From contig CM043801.1 in the NCBI GenBank assembly GCA_023974075.1, positions 20,577,236-20,641,235 on the forward strand: 64,000 bases of DNA, written 5' to 3'. Under the pieces are notes generated by a model that was not told where the DNA came from, did no database searches, and was given only the letters and a program-made list of their open reading frames with translations. Source of the DNA: Chaenocephalus aceratus (lineage: Eukaryota; Chordata; Actinopteri; Perciformes; Channichthyidae). Made by a program: the position numbers and the translations under genes. Shown piece by piece: positions 13,601 through 28,800 of the stretch; positions within the stretch are counted from its first letter, which is position 1; every line of letters begins with the position of its first letter.

Positions 13601-16600
13601 TCGATAAATATTCCTTGTTTTCAATAGGTTAATTTGACCCAAATTCAAATACTGATTTGACATATCCCATATAAGTAACATCCTTGAAAACTTCTACTGA
13701 TACCAGGTGACTAAGGATAATTATTTTAGTGTTATGCAGACATGTTAACAAGTATACAATTATCCTCATAAGGGGAAGAGTGATAATACCATTGTTCATC
13801 ATCTCCTTGTGATTTATTTGACAATGTTATGTAGATATAGGAATAACTGCACACTAGAATTTGATTGTTTGCCGTATGCTTGATTAAAAAGCAACTGCAA
13901 CTAGCAATTGTTATTTAAAAAAGACGTGTCATTTTAATTATTCAAGCAGTAATTTTGATGTTCTGTCGTTCATTACAACATGCCATCAGGTAAAAGGAAA
14001 AATAGGGTGAGTCAGATCCTGGGGGATTAAGAGCCATCATGCTCATGAACATGGCAAAGTGACAGTTGACCACATGTGACTCAAGCCCCCCCCAGCTGGA
14101 TCTGGCCTGGCACATCTCATGGTCCAACTCACATAGGAATCTGAGCCGTCTGGTTTACTTAGTAGGAGTATTGGACTAACATTTGTCAAACAACTAAATA
14201 ATACATAATCTACAACCGATCAAGTGACAAATCAAGCTGTTCAAATAAAATCTAATATAAGACTATATATTTTGCACTTGTTTATGAGGAAGAAAAGTCT
14301 CCCAGTTTGAAATACTATGTGATGATTCAAAATATGTGCAGTTGCTATTCCACACGAGTTAGGCTTTATGGTCATAAAAGGTTAAGCTGTTATTAAGGGG
14401 GAGGATATGGCTGAATAATATGAAGAACATTTGCTCAATAGACCTTTTTCAAAGCATATATCTTGACTAGAAGCAGGAAAGCAAAGGTAAAGGTAATATC
14501 ATTAAAACGGTGAAACTGACACAATGCTAAAGCTCTCATGACGTCCACTTTTAGCCACAGTGGCCGAGGCAAAAGTTACATCGTCTCAATTTAATCGTTT
14601 GGACTCTTTTGTGATGAAATAAATGTCGCTGACCCACTTAACAATAAACAAGAATTATCTACGGTTATGAAGTGCAAATTAAAATGTTGATCATTTTCTT
14701 GTCTTAATAAAAAAAATCTATATAAACGGTTTTAAAATATAGAAATAGTAGAACTGCCCTGATTAATGTTCTTATTTTGTTTTTACAAATATTCACAATT
14801 ACAATATATAAGGTTAATTAGTATCAAGCTCAGTGCACACCATTATATCCTTTTAAGAAGATGTATGTGGAGAAAGCCCTGCATCTGTGCAAACTTTGAT
14901 CCTTCTGTTTTAGGCAGATTAGTTCCAGAGGCTTCATCGTTTGCCGCTAATTCCCATCTGAAAGTTGCTCTGCGGACTGCCGCTCTAACCACTTATTCCT
15001 TCCCCTGTCATCTGCTCTCCCACGATCCCAGAAACACCTATTACATGGATCCTAATCTGAGCCTGCGCCGTCATCGCGAGCAGTTTCCGCTGTCTCCTGG
15101 ATAAACTGGCGTTTTCAGGCTGTGAAGGAAGTCTATTTTTAGAACTGAGAAAAGATGATGAACAACAAAGCTATTCTACTGGCATTCAGATTAAATTATA
15201 CATTTAAATGATGTTTTCCACAAAGTCTCTTTGAAATCTTGAAATTGTCAAGGAATATATTTGCCATGTGATGAAAAATGGTAAACACAAGTGTTGATCT
15301 CTGATGCTATTTATCATTAAGTTTGACACCCATTTATTTCTAGTAAATGTCACTTAACCAATCAAATGACTCATAGAGTGTTCTGTTTTGGGATGTACAA
15401 CCAGTAGTGAAGATAATGTTTAGCTCTGCCAAGTTATTACCACTCTGTGACATGTGTCACACTGCAGATTTCTCTCATGGATGCTACTTATCATTGGGAC
15501 TGGCTTTATCTAATTGGTGGAACCACATTTCCTTCGATTTTAAAATCTGTACCCTTCTCCTCCAGCCTTTCCTAAGTATATTTCCCCTTGTCTTGTTTTG
15601 GGGAAGGTTGCAGAGGCTGTGGTGTTGGTTAATAACTTGAGAAGCTGAGTCACTGCAGGAGGTGCATTGCGCTGTGGACCGGATGGCCAGTTGTTAGGGA
15701 AGTGTGGCGGAGTGGGCCAATAGGATGAGAGAGGTATTTCATTAAAAAAGCTGGAGCAAGGCCATACTTCTTCTAAAAGAGAGTTTGATGATGATAGATA
15801 GCTTGTTGTACACTTGGATAAAAACACACACACCTGTTACGGTATTACAACTGAAAAGACAACAGTCTGTTGAGGTTTGATGTACTATTGGCTATAAATT
15901 AAAAGAATTCTGCCCGGTGTTGATGCTGACAAAAATGAAAGAGCAGAAAGAAGTCACAGACAGGAAAAAGGGAGGGAAAGATAAAGGAGATAGATTACAG
16001 GAGTCCAGCAGGTCTCAGAGTGATGGGGTGATGTGAAGGACAAAGCAGCAGAGCGGAAATCGACTTGTTACCTTCAATGATGTGCTTTCTGTTGAGGCCT
16101 CTTTCTGTCTCTGCTCTGCAACAGGAGGGAAGGATGTGCATGTCAGAACACATATATACACACACACATCTGTGCACAAACACACAGTTCTCATGAATTG
16201 AAGCAGATCATTAAGCATGCAAAACCAGAGCCTGCATAATAAACTACCCACAAACCGCTGAGGAGAAATACACCCACTCGACACTCTGCAGTGTGCCCGC
16301 AGCTATAGAACAAACTGTGCGCCGTGTCTTTGCAGCCGGCCAACACGACGCTTGTTGTCACTGTCTGTCCCGGTCGCCAGGGATTTGCCAATGGCCTCCC
16401 AGTTGGGCTTTGGTGATTTGCATGCAATAAATATATTAAGTCAACAACAACTGGAAATGTAGTTGAATATAGAGATTGTATATGCAGTGCTGTAAAAATT
16501 ACTTTTCTTAAGTAATTAATTTTCTTATGTAGTCAGGTACTTAAAGGTGGGGTAGGTAAGTTTCAGAAACCGGCTCGAGATACACTTTTTGTTATATTCC

Positions 16601-19600
16601 ATTGAATGCTCTTAACATCCCGATAGCAATGAATATCTTAAGTGCTTTGACAAAAAATCCATAAAAAAATGTCATCTGTAGAAGCCGTAATACTGTAAAA
16701 AGTACAACCAATCCGTTTACGGATTGGATGGCCTACCTGCCTGTCAGCCTTCCATCGGGGCACAAACTTATCTCGTGCCCTCATTGGTCATGTGCGCGTT
16801 CCTGTGTGTTGGAGGAGGGGCTCTATAAGGAAGTGGCAGATTTTCTCCGGTTGGTTGTGTATTTTCAAATTCTAGCGATCTCGAGCCGGTTTCTCAAACT
16901 TACCTACCCCACCTTTAACTTGATTAATTTAATGTATATTTGAACACTGCTCCAGTGTCTCTCTTTGCTCAGTTGCCTGCCATTTGTATTGTTCTTGCTT
17001 CAAATCACACTTTCTTTTCCCGCCTCCCGCCTTCCTGTGGTTTTCCAGCCTGCCTGGGTTATAATAATGTGATGCAGAACCAAAAACATGCTGTCCTCCT
17101 CCGTGTCATCATGTCTTCTTCTGTGCAAAGTGTAGGGTAGTGCAATGGAGAATAAAGTGTGCAAATGTCTACTGTATGTTGGGTGATGAAATGCTTGACA
17201 GGCCTCTCTGGCAGACTCACAGCTCGCTAAACGGGGGGTTGAGTAGCTGTTCTGCAAATCCATCTGGTGTGTAGACTTCATACCTCGACAATAGTCTGAG
17301 AGGATCAGCTTAAATTAAATGTACTAATATATTGACAAAATAGACAGAAAACCAGAAGAAGAGTGTGGTTAAACCTAGGTAGCTTTTACCTCATTTTGTA
17401 CGCACCTGAAGACTTAATGTTACTAATGCATTTTGAGAACAGAATACTTCATTATGACAGAAGAAGCATATATGACAGTTTGATAAAAAGGCTGAGGAAG
17501 GGTATGAAGTGAAGCAAGAAGGGCTGAGAACACGGCCACATTTAAATCTGTATCTGTGTGTATGTTGAGTGTTTCCTCCCTGTTTGTTTGCCTGTGGGTT
17601 TTCCAAAATGCCGATGCCTGCCATGTCAAGCTCTGTGTCAAATGTTTTTAATCTGTCGCCTGTTCATGGTGAGATAGCCCAAGCATCTGAGAGAAAACTG
17701 CCCGTGCTGGACGCCATACACTCACTTCCATGCACACACACTTACTTTCCTCCCCAGTAGAGCTTCGTTGTGATAACCAGGCTGGATCTCCTGAGAGGAT
17801 GACAGACACATCAAAAAGCCATCAAGTACTTTGAAGCTGTTGTCAAAAGGATGTGTGTGTGTCATCATGTCCATGCCTGAATGAGTGTTCTCCAGTGACC
17901 TTCTCTCCTGCTGTGTGAATTGGTAGATTATCAATCATGTAAATTATCAAATATAACAATCTCTGAGGGACTATTTTCTCTGCACTCTAATAAGAAAGCT
18001 CTCTCACTATTAAATCCTCCATGCTTGAATGATCAATAATTTACACAGATCCAGAGTTTGAGTTGAGGGCAGGCTGCGAGCTGTAACTGATTCTTCTCAC
18101 TGAAATGTGGCAGTTTATGCAGTATAGATGTATGAAACTGATATATACGTGGTGCAGTGCAGTGACAAGCATATGGTTGACGTTTAACTGTAAGCAGCAG
18201 GCATAATGATATTTCATGCGGTTCACATTTACATACAGAGATATCAGGGATTTAGTGCTTACAAAATCCCAGCTATTGGTGAGATTGATAATGTAGACAT
18301 TCTCCACCTTCTACCCACTCAAATGACCATGTGGCAGTGCTTGAAGCATACAGGAACACATTTAGCATATGTATCTTGTAGAGAGACGCCATATGACCAA
18401 CATGGTTGGGTTCATATTCCTTGTTTTGGCTTAGGTCCTTCAATTTAATAAAGGGAAATGTTGATGCTTAAGTATTCCCCGAGCAGACCCCAAGTGATCC
18501 TTACATAAATACGAGGGATCAGGTAGATATTTATTTTTGATACACAAGGGCAAGTTATTTAAATCCATGCTAATAGAATGGCTACATGTTGGTTCGGTCA
18601 GTTGTTATACCACTATGGCCCGGACTGAAATATCTTAACAACTCGTGTATGGACTGGCTCAGAAGGAAGAGAATCCTAATAATGTTGTGAGTCCCTTTAG
18701 TGTCATTATCATTATCCAATACTTTTATGGTTTATTAACAAATTCCAACACAATTTATATTCACATGATCATAAGCTGTACTTTGTTTTTACTGCAAATT
18801 AGCATGTGTTAGCATGCTAAACACCAGACCTGTTATCATTTTAAAAGAGAATCCTTCATTTTAAATCACAAGCTAAACATTATGAGCGTAAGCATGCTAG
18901 AAGGTAGCTTGCTGGTCCAAAAAGACAGTGTCACCATGTACAGAGAGAACCCTAGGGACTTAATGTAGTTTTCTGGGTGGAAAGCTTCGAGAGAGCCCTG
19001 AACCTTAACCTCATCCAACGACTTTGGGAGAAATTGAAACACCAACTGTGTGCAATTCTTTAACACATCAGTGCATCAAGTCAGTACTGCTCTTGCAATG
19101 GGAATAAATCACTGCAGCCTCAGAACAGTGCATGCATATTTGGAATAAGATGCTAACGTATCTGCACATATTTCTTTAGCTTGTCTTACTTTTGGCTTAT
19201 GTTGTGTGTACGCAGATACACATGTTAACTCTATTCATAGAACACATTCAGAATCTTAAGAGAGTGCATTTTACCTCCAGCATTTTTTTCTTGATGATGT
19301 TTCCAAGGATTATCTCTGCTCTGTAAAGAAAGAAGAGGAAATACACTATGAGAAAATGAGATTATATCTAAGGCTGCCATTTTTCTAAGAGCATGTAAGT
19401 GTGACAGTTATCTGCCATGCATCTACAGCATGAATATTGATTAAAAATCAGCAACACAGCAGATCAAGATAATAGATAAATGCCTGTATTGTAAGCCTGA
19501 ATTTCCCCAGCAACCTTGAAATGAATATTCATGCACATATAGCTACAGCTGGGTCCCACATTATTCAGGGAGACAATGTCGAGGCTTATAAAGTTAGATT

Positions 19601-20292
19601 GAGCTGTGAACATAACGGAGAGCCTCCAGTGATGAATGAGATTATGCAAAGCCACCTTTCATTTTTCCCTCCTCTTGTGAATATTTCCTGATCTGAGGCT
19701 AACATTGTAAACACCTTGTGTCCTAAAGCGATAAAGCGAGAAAATTGCTCGGTGGGTGTAAAATGGATAACAAAATCACTCACTTCCCCCCGGAGTAGAC
19801 TTCAGCTGTGTCAAACAGGTTGACCCCGCTCTCATAGGCGATAGTCATCAGCTGTTCTGCCACCTGACGCAGAAAAGAAAAGTGTTCCCCCCCATGGACT
19901 TTAGTGTGTTATACTAATTCATGAATGTAAATATCGACCAAAATAACATAAAACAAAGAATCTGCTAAGAAAATTCCCTGAAGAAGCTGAGGGAGAGTTA
20001 ATCTATTCTCCACTAAGATACATCAGAAAATGTCTAAAATGGTTTCTCTCTCTCTTCCCGTTCTATCTGTCCTATCTCTATAATAGAGGCAAAAAAGGCA
20101 CAGAAAAATCCATAAAAAAAGAAAAGAAAAGTTGTTTCCTTCTCAATATATTTTCCCAGACTATTTTGTCTAGTTCTTGTGCTTTCAGTTTATTCAGAGC
20201 CATAAACCGGAAGCCCAATTTAGCCATGATGACTTTCTCTTTTTGTTCACAGATTTAGTATTGGTGGGTTTGTTTGTGTCTCTGTGTGTGTG

Positions 20293-20332
<40 letters not shown>

Positions 20333-21795
20333 TGTGTGTGTGTGTGTGTGTGTGGTGTTGTGTGTGTGTGCGTGTGCAGTGCGTGTGTGCTTGAGTGCGT
20401 GCGTGTGTTCGTGCGTGTGTGTGTGTGTCAGTTAGTCCCAGTGGTCATCAGCAGTGATGAGCTGTCTCCAAATTCATTGGCTTACCCCTTCGAGGCCAGA
20501 TCAAAGCTCTGGAAGAAGACTTCTGCTTAATAGCTTGTGACAGGGGGCAATGTGACCTGACCATTTGGCCTTGGAAGAGCCAACAAGGACTTAACAGCAT
20601 GCTGTGATATTGGGAAATTGATACTAAATGATTACTGTGGTCTACGGACACTAATGCCATTTTACACCAGAAACACTTAATGGCTCCCATAGGGCTAAAG
20701 ATTGGGGGTGTTGTAATGTAGACTGTCATCAGAATTTGTGTTTGCAGGATCAAAATAATAAGATCCAAGATCTTCTGATACAGTGACGGCTGAATGTTGG
20801 ATTTGACGTAACATCTTACCTCATCAGAGATCTGACCTCCAAATGTTACCCATGTGCCTGCGGAAGGAAACATCAAAGTCAAAGTTTTGGAACAACAAAC
20901 AAAAACATAAAAGACCTTTGCATCACTCATAATCATGGTTGTTGTCATTATTAGTACTTTGACATTTTGGCATGGACAAAAAAAAAGGGCCTGAATCCAT
21001 CACAGTCAAATGTCAGGGTTGACTGTTGTTGAAAACATTTTCTCTGCTATATGAATTTGGAATGAGTAAGCTACTGAGCAGATGTCTGTGTGGTTATATT
21101 TAAAGAAACACGGCAGCAACTTGGGATTTTTGTGTCTGCTTGTGAGGGTTTATAGTATGTGCATACATTATGGTTGTGTTTGTTTAAGTACAAATACTCT
21201 TTTCTCCCTTCAAACAGCACAGGCTGAACACAGTTTTAGGTACACACTTATTGTCTAGAGCTTCTGTTGAAAGATTCTGTAACATGCAGCTGGTTGTCAT
21301 CTCCCATTAATACGCAATAATGCAGAAGCTGATGTTACATTTCTTAAAACTAACTGCAGCAGAAGTACAGCAGCAGATACATTTCTAAGAAGGCAATTGT
21401 TTAAAGTAAAAGAAAACTTTCAAATCTTTATTAAATGCCCAATTACACTTTAAGTAAACTCTAAGTTCTATTTATTGACATTATCATAACAACATTTTAA
21501 ATGGTTTTACATTTTGGGAAATATATTGATTAACACCACCATTAATATGTAAGCCCAGCTCGAACCAGCAGCTGGAGCTTAACACAAAGACAGGAAGCAG
21601 GACAATTTGTAATTTCTACATTTTGATTCTTGCAAAGAAATAACAAAGATTAAACAAACTTTTTCCTTTAAATTAATGGATGGCAACATACTGCTTAATG
21701 TGCTAGAAATAAGTCTTTAAAAACAAATCACTACAGGGACAATTAACTAATTCACAGATGTACATGACACCAACGTACATGCACGTGCACTGCAG

Positions 21796-21850
<55 letters not shown>

Positions 21851-23793
21851 CCACACACACATACTAAGTGAATAATTGACATCAAGATGAATGGGAGAGT
21901 TATTACCCTCTGCTGTGCAATCGATATGTGAGATAATTGAGCAACTTGTTTTCTAAAAACAGTGCTATTGATTAAATATTAAAAATATTTTCTTGCACTT
22001 GGATGCTTACGAAATCATTAGACATTTGGCTCTGATGCTAATGAAATGTACTCACCAGCCCCAGACAGGAAACACGCAACCCAGATTTCCCCAGGTTCCT
22101 ATGAAGAATAACAGACTCTGATTATAAAACAGCGATGTTTAGGCTCAAGAAGTCATCAGTCAAATAAGATTGCAATTACTGCACTGCTGTATTTTGCTCT
22201 GGGCAAAGATGTTCTGCCTGAACAAGGACAACATCTATTTTCTGTCCAACTTGAGAGACTGAAATGAAATGACAGCCATTTTGCTATTATGGAGCTAATA
22301 GCGTTTGCAAGGCGCGTAGTAATAACATCATATGTAGCGTGTCGATTGAGAGGAGGATCACTAATGTGAGGGTGAGCTTGTCACACCTGCATTCATGAAT
22401 CAGAATGGAGGGATTACAGGAGGGAGGACATTTATTCCATCAATATGGATCGCACCTTCTCTCGTATAAGAGGACGTCCCTCTAAACACCCTGAAAAATA
22501 TTCTACTCAACCGTAAAAATCCAATTACTGTTGCACTGAGTTTGGGACACTACTTTTGACAGGTGTTGCCCTTGTTCCCCTCATCCCTCACTCAATTACC
22601 TCCTATATTCCGATGAGCCTTGTGCTGCCTAACAGCAGGGAGTACTTCTGTCCTTTGGCTTTTTACTGTTATTGGCATCCATTCTTGCTCTAGCACTAGA
22701 GATGTATCATATCAGGATTTCTCCACAGCTCCTCACACTTGTTTTCCCCTGCTATCCCTCTACCTATTAACTGTGGAATGGTACACCTCCTGATGTCTCC
22801 TTGATAACAGCTGATCTGTGGAAATGTAATAGAGCGCTTTTGGCTCTCATTGACCCCATGGAAGATAAACTAAGAGAGAGTTCTTGCCACTCTTAACACG
22901 GAGTCTCAGCGCTCCACCTCACCCTTAGTTTACAATCTGTGTCAAATCGTGCAACTGAGAGGGGAACTCAAGTGTTTAATGACATAAAACCGGCGATAAC
23001 AGCAGATTATTCTCCTCACAGCCATCCAGAGATGTCTTCCAACAGTGTAATGTCTGTGGACTGTGAAAGAAGAAGTGATGCGCCGCCCCGAGCCATCTGA
23101 TCGAGGAAACATTTCGAAACAAAACCCTGTAACATTTGAGACACATTTGTCTGACAGAATCATCGAGGCCACATCGCAGAGCCACTATCCCAGGCCACAC
23201 ACTTCATCCCGAGAGAAGAATATGTCCAAATACTCATTTCTTCACACAGCCCTAATTACATTCTGTGACTTCTGCTTGGTTTTGCAGTCATGTAGTCATT
23301 ACGACAAATATGGACGGAAGAAATGCCAGCAGGGTTTTTCTCGTGCCTGATAACTGATGGCCTGCCCCATTGAGCTTAAGGCAGACAAATCCAAGCCTGT
23401 GCAATGTTACCATGCCCTCAGCCAATTCAATTAGGTGTTCAACGTGGGGAAGCATCAGTCAGTCAGTAGTTCAGCCAAGATAAAGGAGGGAAATACAGAT
23501 GAATAAACACTTTATTTGATACATTAGCGGATTTTTTAACGTTTAAGGCATTGATGACAACATGACAGGAGACAGATCTCGCAGCCACAAATTGTGGGAT
23601 ATGTTCTTGTCTCTGATATGGTGGAGGAGTTTAGATATTATATCCTCCCTCTCTCTGATGTATTATGGAGTGGGAGCTCTGATCCATGAAAGTGGGGGAG
23701 GGGCTGTGTACTGTAAGTTAGAAGTGGGAAACTGACTGAAAGTGTGTGTGTGTGAGTGAGAGAGTGTGTGTGTGTGTGTGTGGTGTGTGTGTG

Positions 23794-23889
<96 letters not shown>

Positions 23890-23892
23890 GTG

Positions 23893-23923
<31 letters not shown>

Positions 23924-23945
23924 TGTTGTGTGTGGTTGGGAGTGA

Positions 23946-23986
<41 letters not shown>

Positions 23987-23995
23987 GTGGTTGTG

Positions 23996-24053
<58 letters not shown>

Positions 24054-24059
24054 TGGTGT

Positions 24060-24099
<40 letters not shown>

Positions 24100-24117
24100 G
24101 TGTGTGTTGTTGTGTGT

Positions 24118-24150
<33 letters not shown>

Positions 24151-24162
24151 TTGTGTGGTGTG

Positions 24163-24221
<59 letters not shown>

Positions 24222-25805
24222 CGGGTATTTAGGACTGCACTGATGGTGTTTGCTGCGTGTATTCCAAGGTGCTCTGGGTGAAACATCTGCTTAATGCTTA
24301 CAATGCAATGGAATACTTGTGCATACAATTGCCTCGGGCCTTCAGTGATATTGTTTTCATGTTTACAGTGGTACGTGAATGCACACTGTCTCTACAATGA
24401 AGAAGCTTGCACGACTTCCATTTAAAAATAAAGCTGGCTGTCCTTGAAAATTGCTGTCTTTGTCTTTTGAGATCCTCTACATACAAGCTATACTTGCAGT
24501 GCTTGTGTTATGCTTTGAATACAAACAGGATGCTTTAATGATAGGTGAAGAGGTTCTGACGTTCTGCTGGCAGAGAAGCTGCCTCGATGCTGATACCTGA
24601 TTATTAACCACACAGCCGGCTATGGAGAAATAATAGATCTGTCCAGGTCTTGGAAGTGGGTGACAGCGGGCCACATTTCTAAAGAACCCAGTGATTCAGG
24701 GGATTACAGCATATAATTTGCAACAAAGAAAAGAAAATGAAAACATTGTGTTTACAAGCTTGTGTGGATGCGGGGAGAAAAAAGGGCTGCTACGATGCGT
24801 TGACACAGGTTCATTATATATGAGTTACATTGTAAATGTTAAGATAGACTCAATAAGGAAAGGACCACTTGTCCATACACACCGCCACATAAAACACTTT
24901 GCAAGCCATGTGGCTCGGCCCCTCATGCTTGGATGGTGCCCAAAAGAAGCCTTGAAGTAAAATGACAAATGAGTCATTTCAAGACGCCCCCTCACACAAA
25001 CCTGTCACCGCTTATGAACATCCTGCGATGCGATGGTTCTATGTAGCCGTTGCATTTTCTTAGTGGGTCCCCAGTTGAGATAAATAAAACAATCTAATGA
25101 ACATCTGGCCGCATTTATTGTGTCTAGATCTCTGGAGTAATCACCTCTCATTGTGGGAGGATGCTTTTTTGTCCTGGAAAGCACTTGGTTCCCAAGTCAC
25201 ACACAGGCATGTCTTATCACTTATATGTTGGATTGCTCAAATCCATATTCGTCAGCTAACACTTTAGTCAAGGTTATGAGTAGAGATGAAACCCCTCACT
25301 CTGGGGATTAATGTAGGCTAAGAAACCCACTCAAGCCAACCTTGATGGGCAGAGGGATTAGACAACGCCCACCTCCTCACTTCCGACTGCTCTCCCAATG
25401 TTGTTATCAAAATAACTCCGGTCAGGCTAGAAAGGGGTTCATGATCTAAATATCAAAGCCAGGGCCCATGTGGGTGGGAAGAAAGCAGGGAATTGAAATA
25501 AAGGGGAATAAAATAGATTAAGTATGAAGGAGAAGCTTCAGGAGACATGCAGGGGTGAAAATAACCAGGAAGCCTACAGGCCACATGTTGAATTTCACCA
25601 ATATCAGGAGGAAGGGAAATAGATGTGCTCTGAAGAGAGACAGATACTGGCAACAGACTGGGGCGTCCAGAGTTGCAAGTCCAAGCCTTAAGTCTATAAG
25701 CAGTTCTAATGCCCTCAACAGATAAAGCTCACTATGACACAGAATGGGAAATAGGAAATGGACAGCTGGTTCCCTGCAGTGCCCTGCACAATGCCTTGTT
25801 TGTAT

Positions 25806-25859
<54 letters not shown>

Positions 25860-28800
25860 GTTGTGTGTGTGTGTGGTATAGTCTGGATACAACCTTGTTT
25901 TCATAGACGTATAAATGCACACAATGTTATTTTTACGGTGTTGTAAAAAGTTATTCAAAACGGATAGGTAGAAAATCTGTCACAGAATAACTGTATTTCG
26001 GCCTATGATTTTGGCGGAGACACATAATCTAAGCCAGTGGTCTGTGGGATGATCATGTATTGCAAAACATGTGGGAAGATCTGAAGTGGTGATTCAGAAG
26101 GTTGGGAAGAGTTGTAAGGAAATAGTGTCATTATAACACAAAAACCAGTATACAGTACACGCTTTGCTTTTTAGTAAAATGAAAATGAAGGCGTTAATCC
26201 AAAACATTTTTAAATGTATTGTCAAGAATCTTAGAAATGATTCTGTATAAAATCAAGTGAAATAGTTGATTTGTCTTAGCTGTTTTGTAACACAACTCAA
26301 TTATAGTAGTGACATTGTATCTTGCCAAGCCGGATTTCTGACACAAACTGTAAGGTAAGTGAGTGTTTATTTGACATTTGCCAAACTTACATATGTATAA
26401 AGGACAGATGACAGCTCAGACAGATTTTTTAGAAACATAAATGATTATTTTTATCTTTTTCATCCAAACCAATAAGCATGGTTTTTCATACTGTTAGTTT
26501 ACAATTTTACACATGCAGTCGTGTTTTCGATCAGTTTTATAGCCTCGAATATCTTTGTGATTATAGTCTGTTTTAAGAACTGCTAGAAAAACGTGAAATT
26601 GCATTTGCAAAGTAACACTATTAGAAAGCCATTACACTCACATAAAACATTTGAGTTGTGACCTTTAATTAAAAGGCAAATCCATGCAAAACGTCCCTGG
26701 CTGTTTAACAGAGAGATGTGGGCAGATCTCATCCTTGGGGACTTGTTTGGTCTTTAGGCGAGTGCAGCTGCATGCTACACGGCTCCTGTTGTGCAAACAC
26801 CCTGGCTCATATTATTAGAACTACACATCATATAAATTAACACAAGGAAATGATGTTGGAACATCAAATTCATACATTTTATCCAAAGAGTGAAGACTTT
26901 TGATGTTTGATTAAAAAAACTGTGGCAAAAAAGCAACTCACGAGCTGGATACACACCGTGTGTCTCTGGGCAAAAGCAGCATTATGGGTTCAATGGTGCA
27001 CACACGCATGAAGTCATGCAAACACACACACATGAAGTCATGCAAACACACCACGCATGTATGCACACACAGGCACCTGCACATGCACACACATACTCAA
27101 AGTTCACAACAAACAAACAAACGGAGAGCAACAACCAAGCAAATTATGATTTACGGAGCACAAGTGCCACAGCTGCAGGATATCTGTTCTCTTTCTGCGG
27201 ACAGAGGTTAAATCAGTCCTCACAATTCAGCTGTAAAAATGGAGCCCTTTGTGTAATATTCACAGCGTATAAACCATAGACTATTCTTATTCTTAGAGCT
27301 AAAATTATTAAAACTGTCAGATCTTGTTGAATTCCAAATTGCACAAATCATGTTTAAGGCAACACACTTTCAATTACCTGGGAATATTCAGACATTGTTC
27401 AATGAAAGACAGGGAATTATAATTTACGTGGTTCATTTACATTCACTAACGTTAGGGTGCGCACACAAAGAGAAGTTTTTGTGTTTTTGTTTGGGGTGAA
27501 GATCTGGAACAATTTGAGTGAGGAGCTAAAGGGATGTCCAAACATCAAACTATTTAAAAGAGGTATAAAGACACAATTCTCACAAGGTACAGGGAGGAAA
27601 CTGCTAAACCATAACTGTTATTTTCTTGTTTTGTATTCTATTTACGAATTTATGTTTATGAATTTGTGTATACATATGTGTATATATATATATATTTATA
27701 ATATATAGAGACAATTCTCTTAACTTGCCTGTATATATTATATGAATGATTATATGAATTATTCAAGGTTAAGGTATTAATTTATATTGTATGTTAACGT
27801 ATATAAGATGTAAACAAACAAAAAAAGTAAAAACAAAAGGGAGAGGGGTCGGATTAAATAAGTGTAAACTTCTTCCGACCCCTTTTCGGACGTGTAAATT
27901 AGCTAAAGTGTTGTTGTTTATTGTTATCAGACAATGATACTACAGATTATTCAATTATTATTTAAATATTTCGTTTAGTTATTGCATTCATTTGTATAGT
28001 ACTGTATCATGTCTGTATCATCTTTTGTTTCATTTGTATTTTCTTTGGTTTTACACGCTCGAAACAAATAAATAAACTAAACTAAACTAAACCATAGACT
28101 GTATATATAAAACCCATTGAATAATTTGGGAAAAGAGCTGATTTCTAGCTTACTTCATGCAAGAAATTCTGCAATGTATCTTCCCCGCGTATCATCAGTA
28201 ATTTTTATCTTTTTTTCTTGCAAGAAACCCATCCTCTGCTATCTATGGCGAGAAGTGATAGTGTTTGTAAAAGCACTTCCAAGTATTTTTGCTTCAGGTT
28301 TAATAGCACGCTGGTTTTTTAAGAAGAGGGACTTAGAAGAGGAAATATTTGTAATTAAAAGGATTAAGCTAGAGGCACAGTAGAGTCATGCATGAATGCA
28401 ACCATTCAATCTGGGGCTAGGATTTCTGGTAATTCAATAAGAAAATAGTCTATCTGAGATGTCACATTGTAAAGCTTCTTTTGTATACTCGTGTGAATTT
28501 AAATACTTGATAAATTAATTGTTTCTTCACTAAATTATGAGACTGCTGTAATTTTCAAAAGATATTCCCATAACACATTTCAGTTAGTATTTGGTTGCTG
28601 TTGTTAACAATTGAAATGTAATTTTGTATCATTTAATCCTTATATCATTCCAAAGAGGGACGATTCATTATCATATTGAATTACTGCCTAGCCCTACAAT
28701 ACAATATATATTTAAATATATATACAGTATATGGGTAGTTTATTTTCCCCATTATGCATCAAAGTAAAGTAAAACTCAAAAGTGCATTGTCAAAGACTTT

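Noticed and set aside
14766..15104. 112-codon plus-strand ORF
   Set aside because: No recognisable domain, intronic position in kcnab1, no splice or promoter support.
23663..24328. Long His/Thr-rich and Cys/Val-rich ORFs on both strands
   Set aside because: They are readings of a GT/CA array; no stops can occur in such repeats, and they overlap in several frames.
28117..28383. 88-codon plus-strand ORF
   Set aside because: Hydrophobic and AT-rich, with no family resemblance; it lies just after the LINE insertion.
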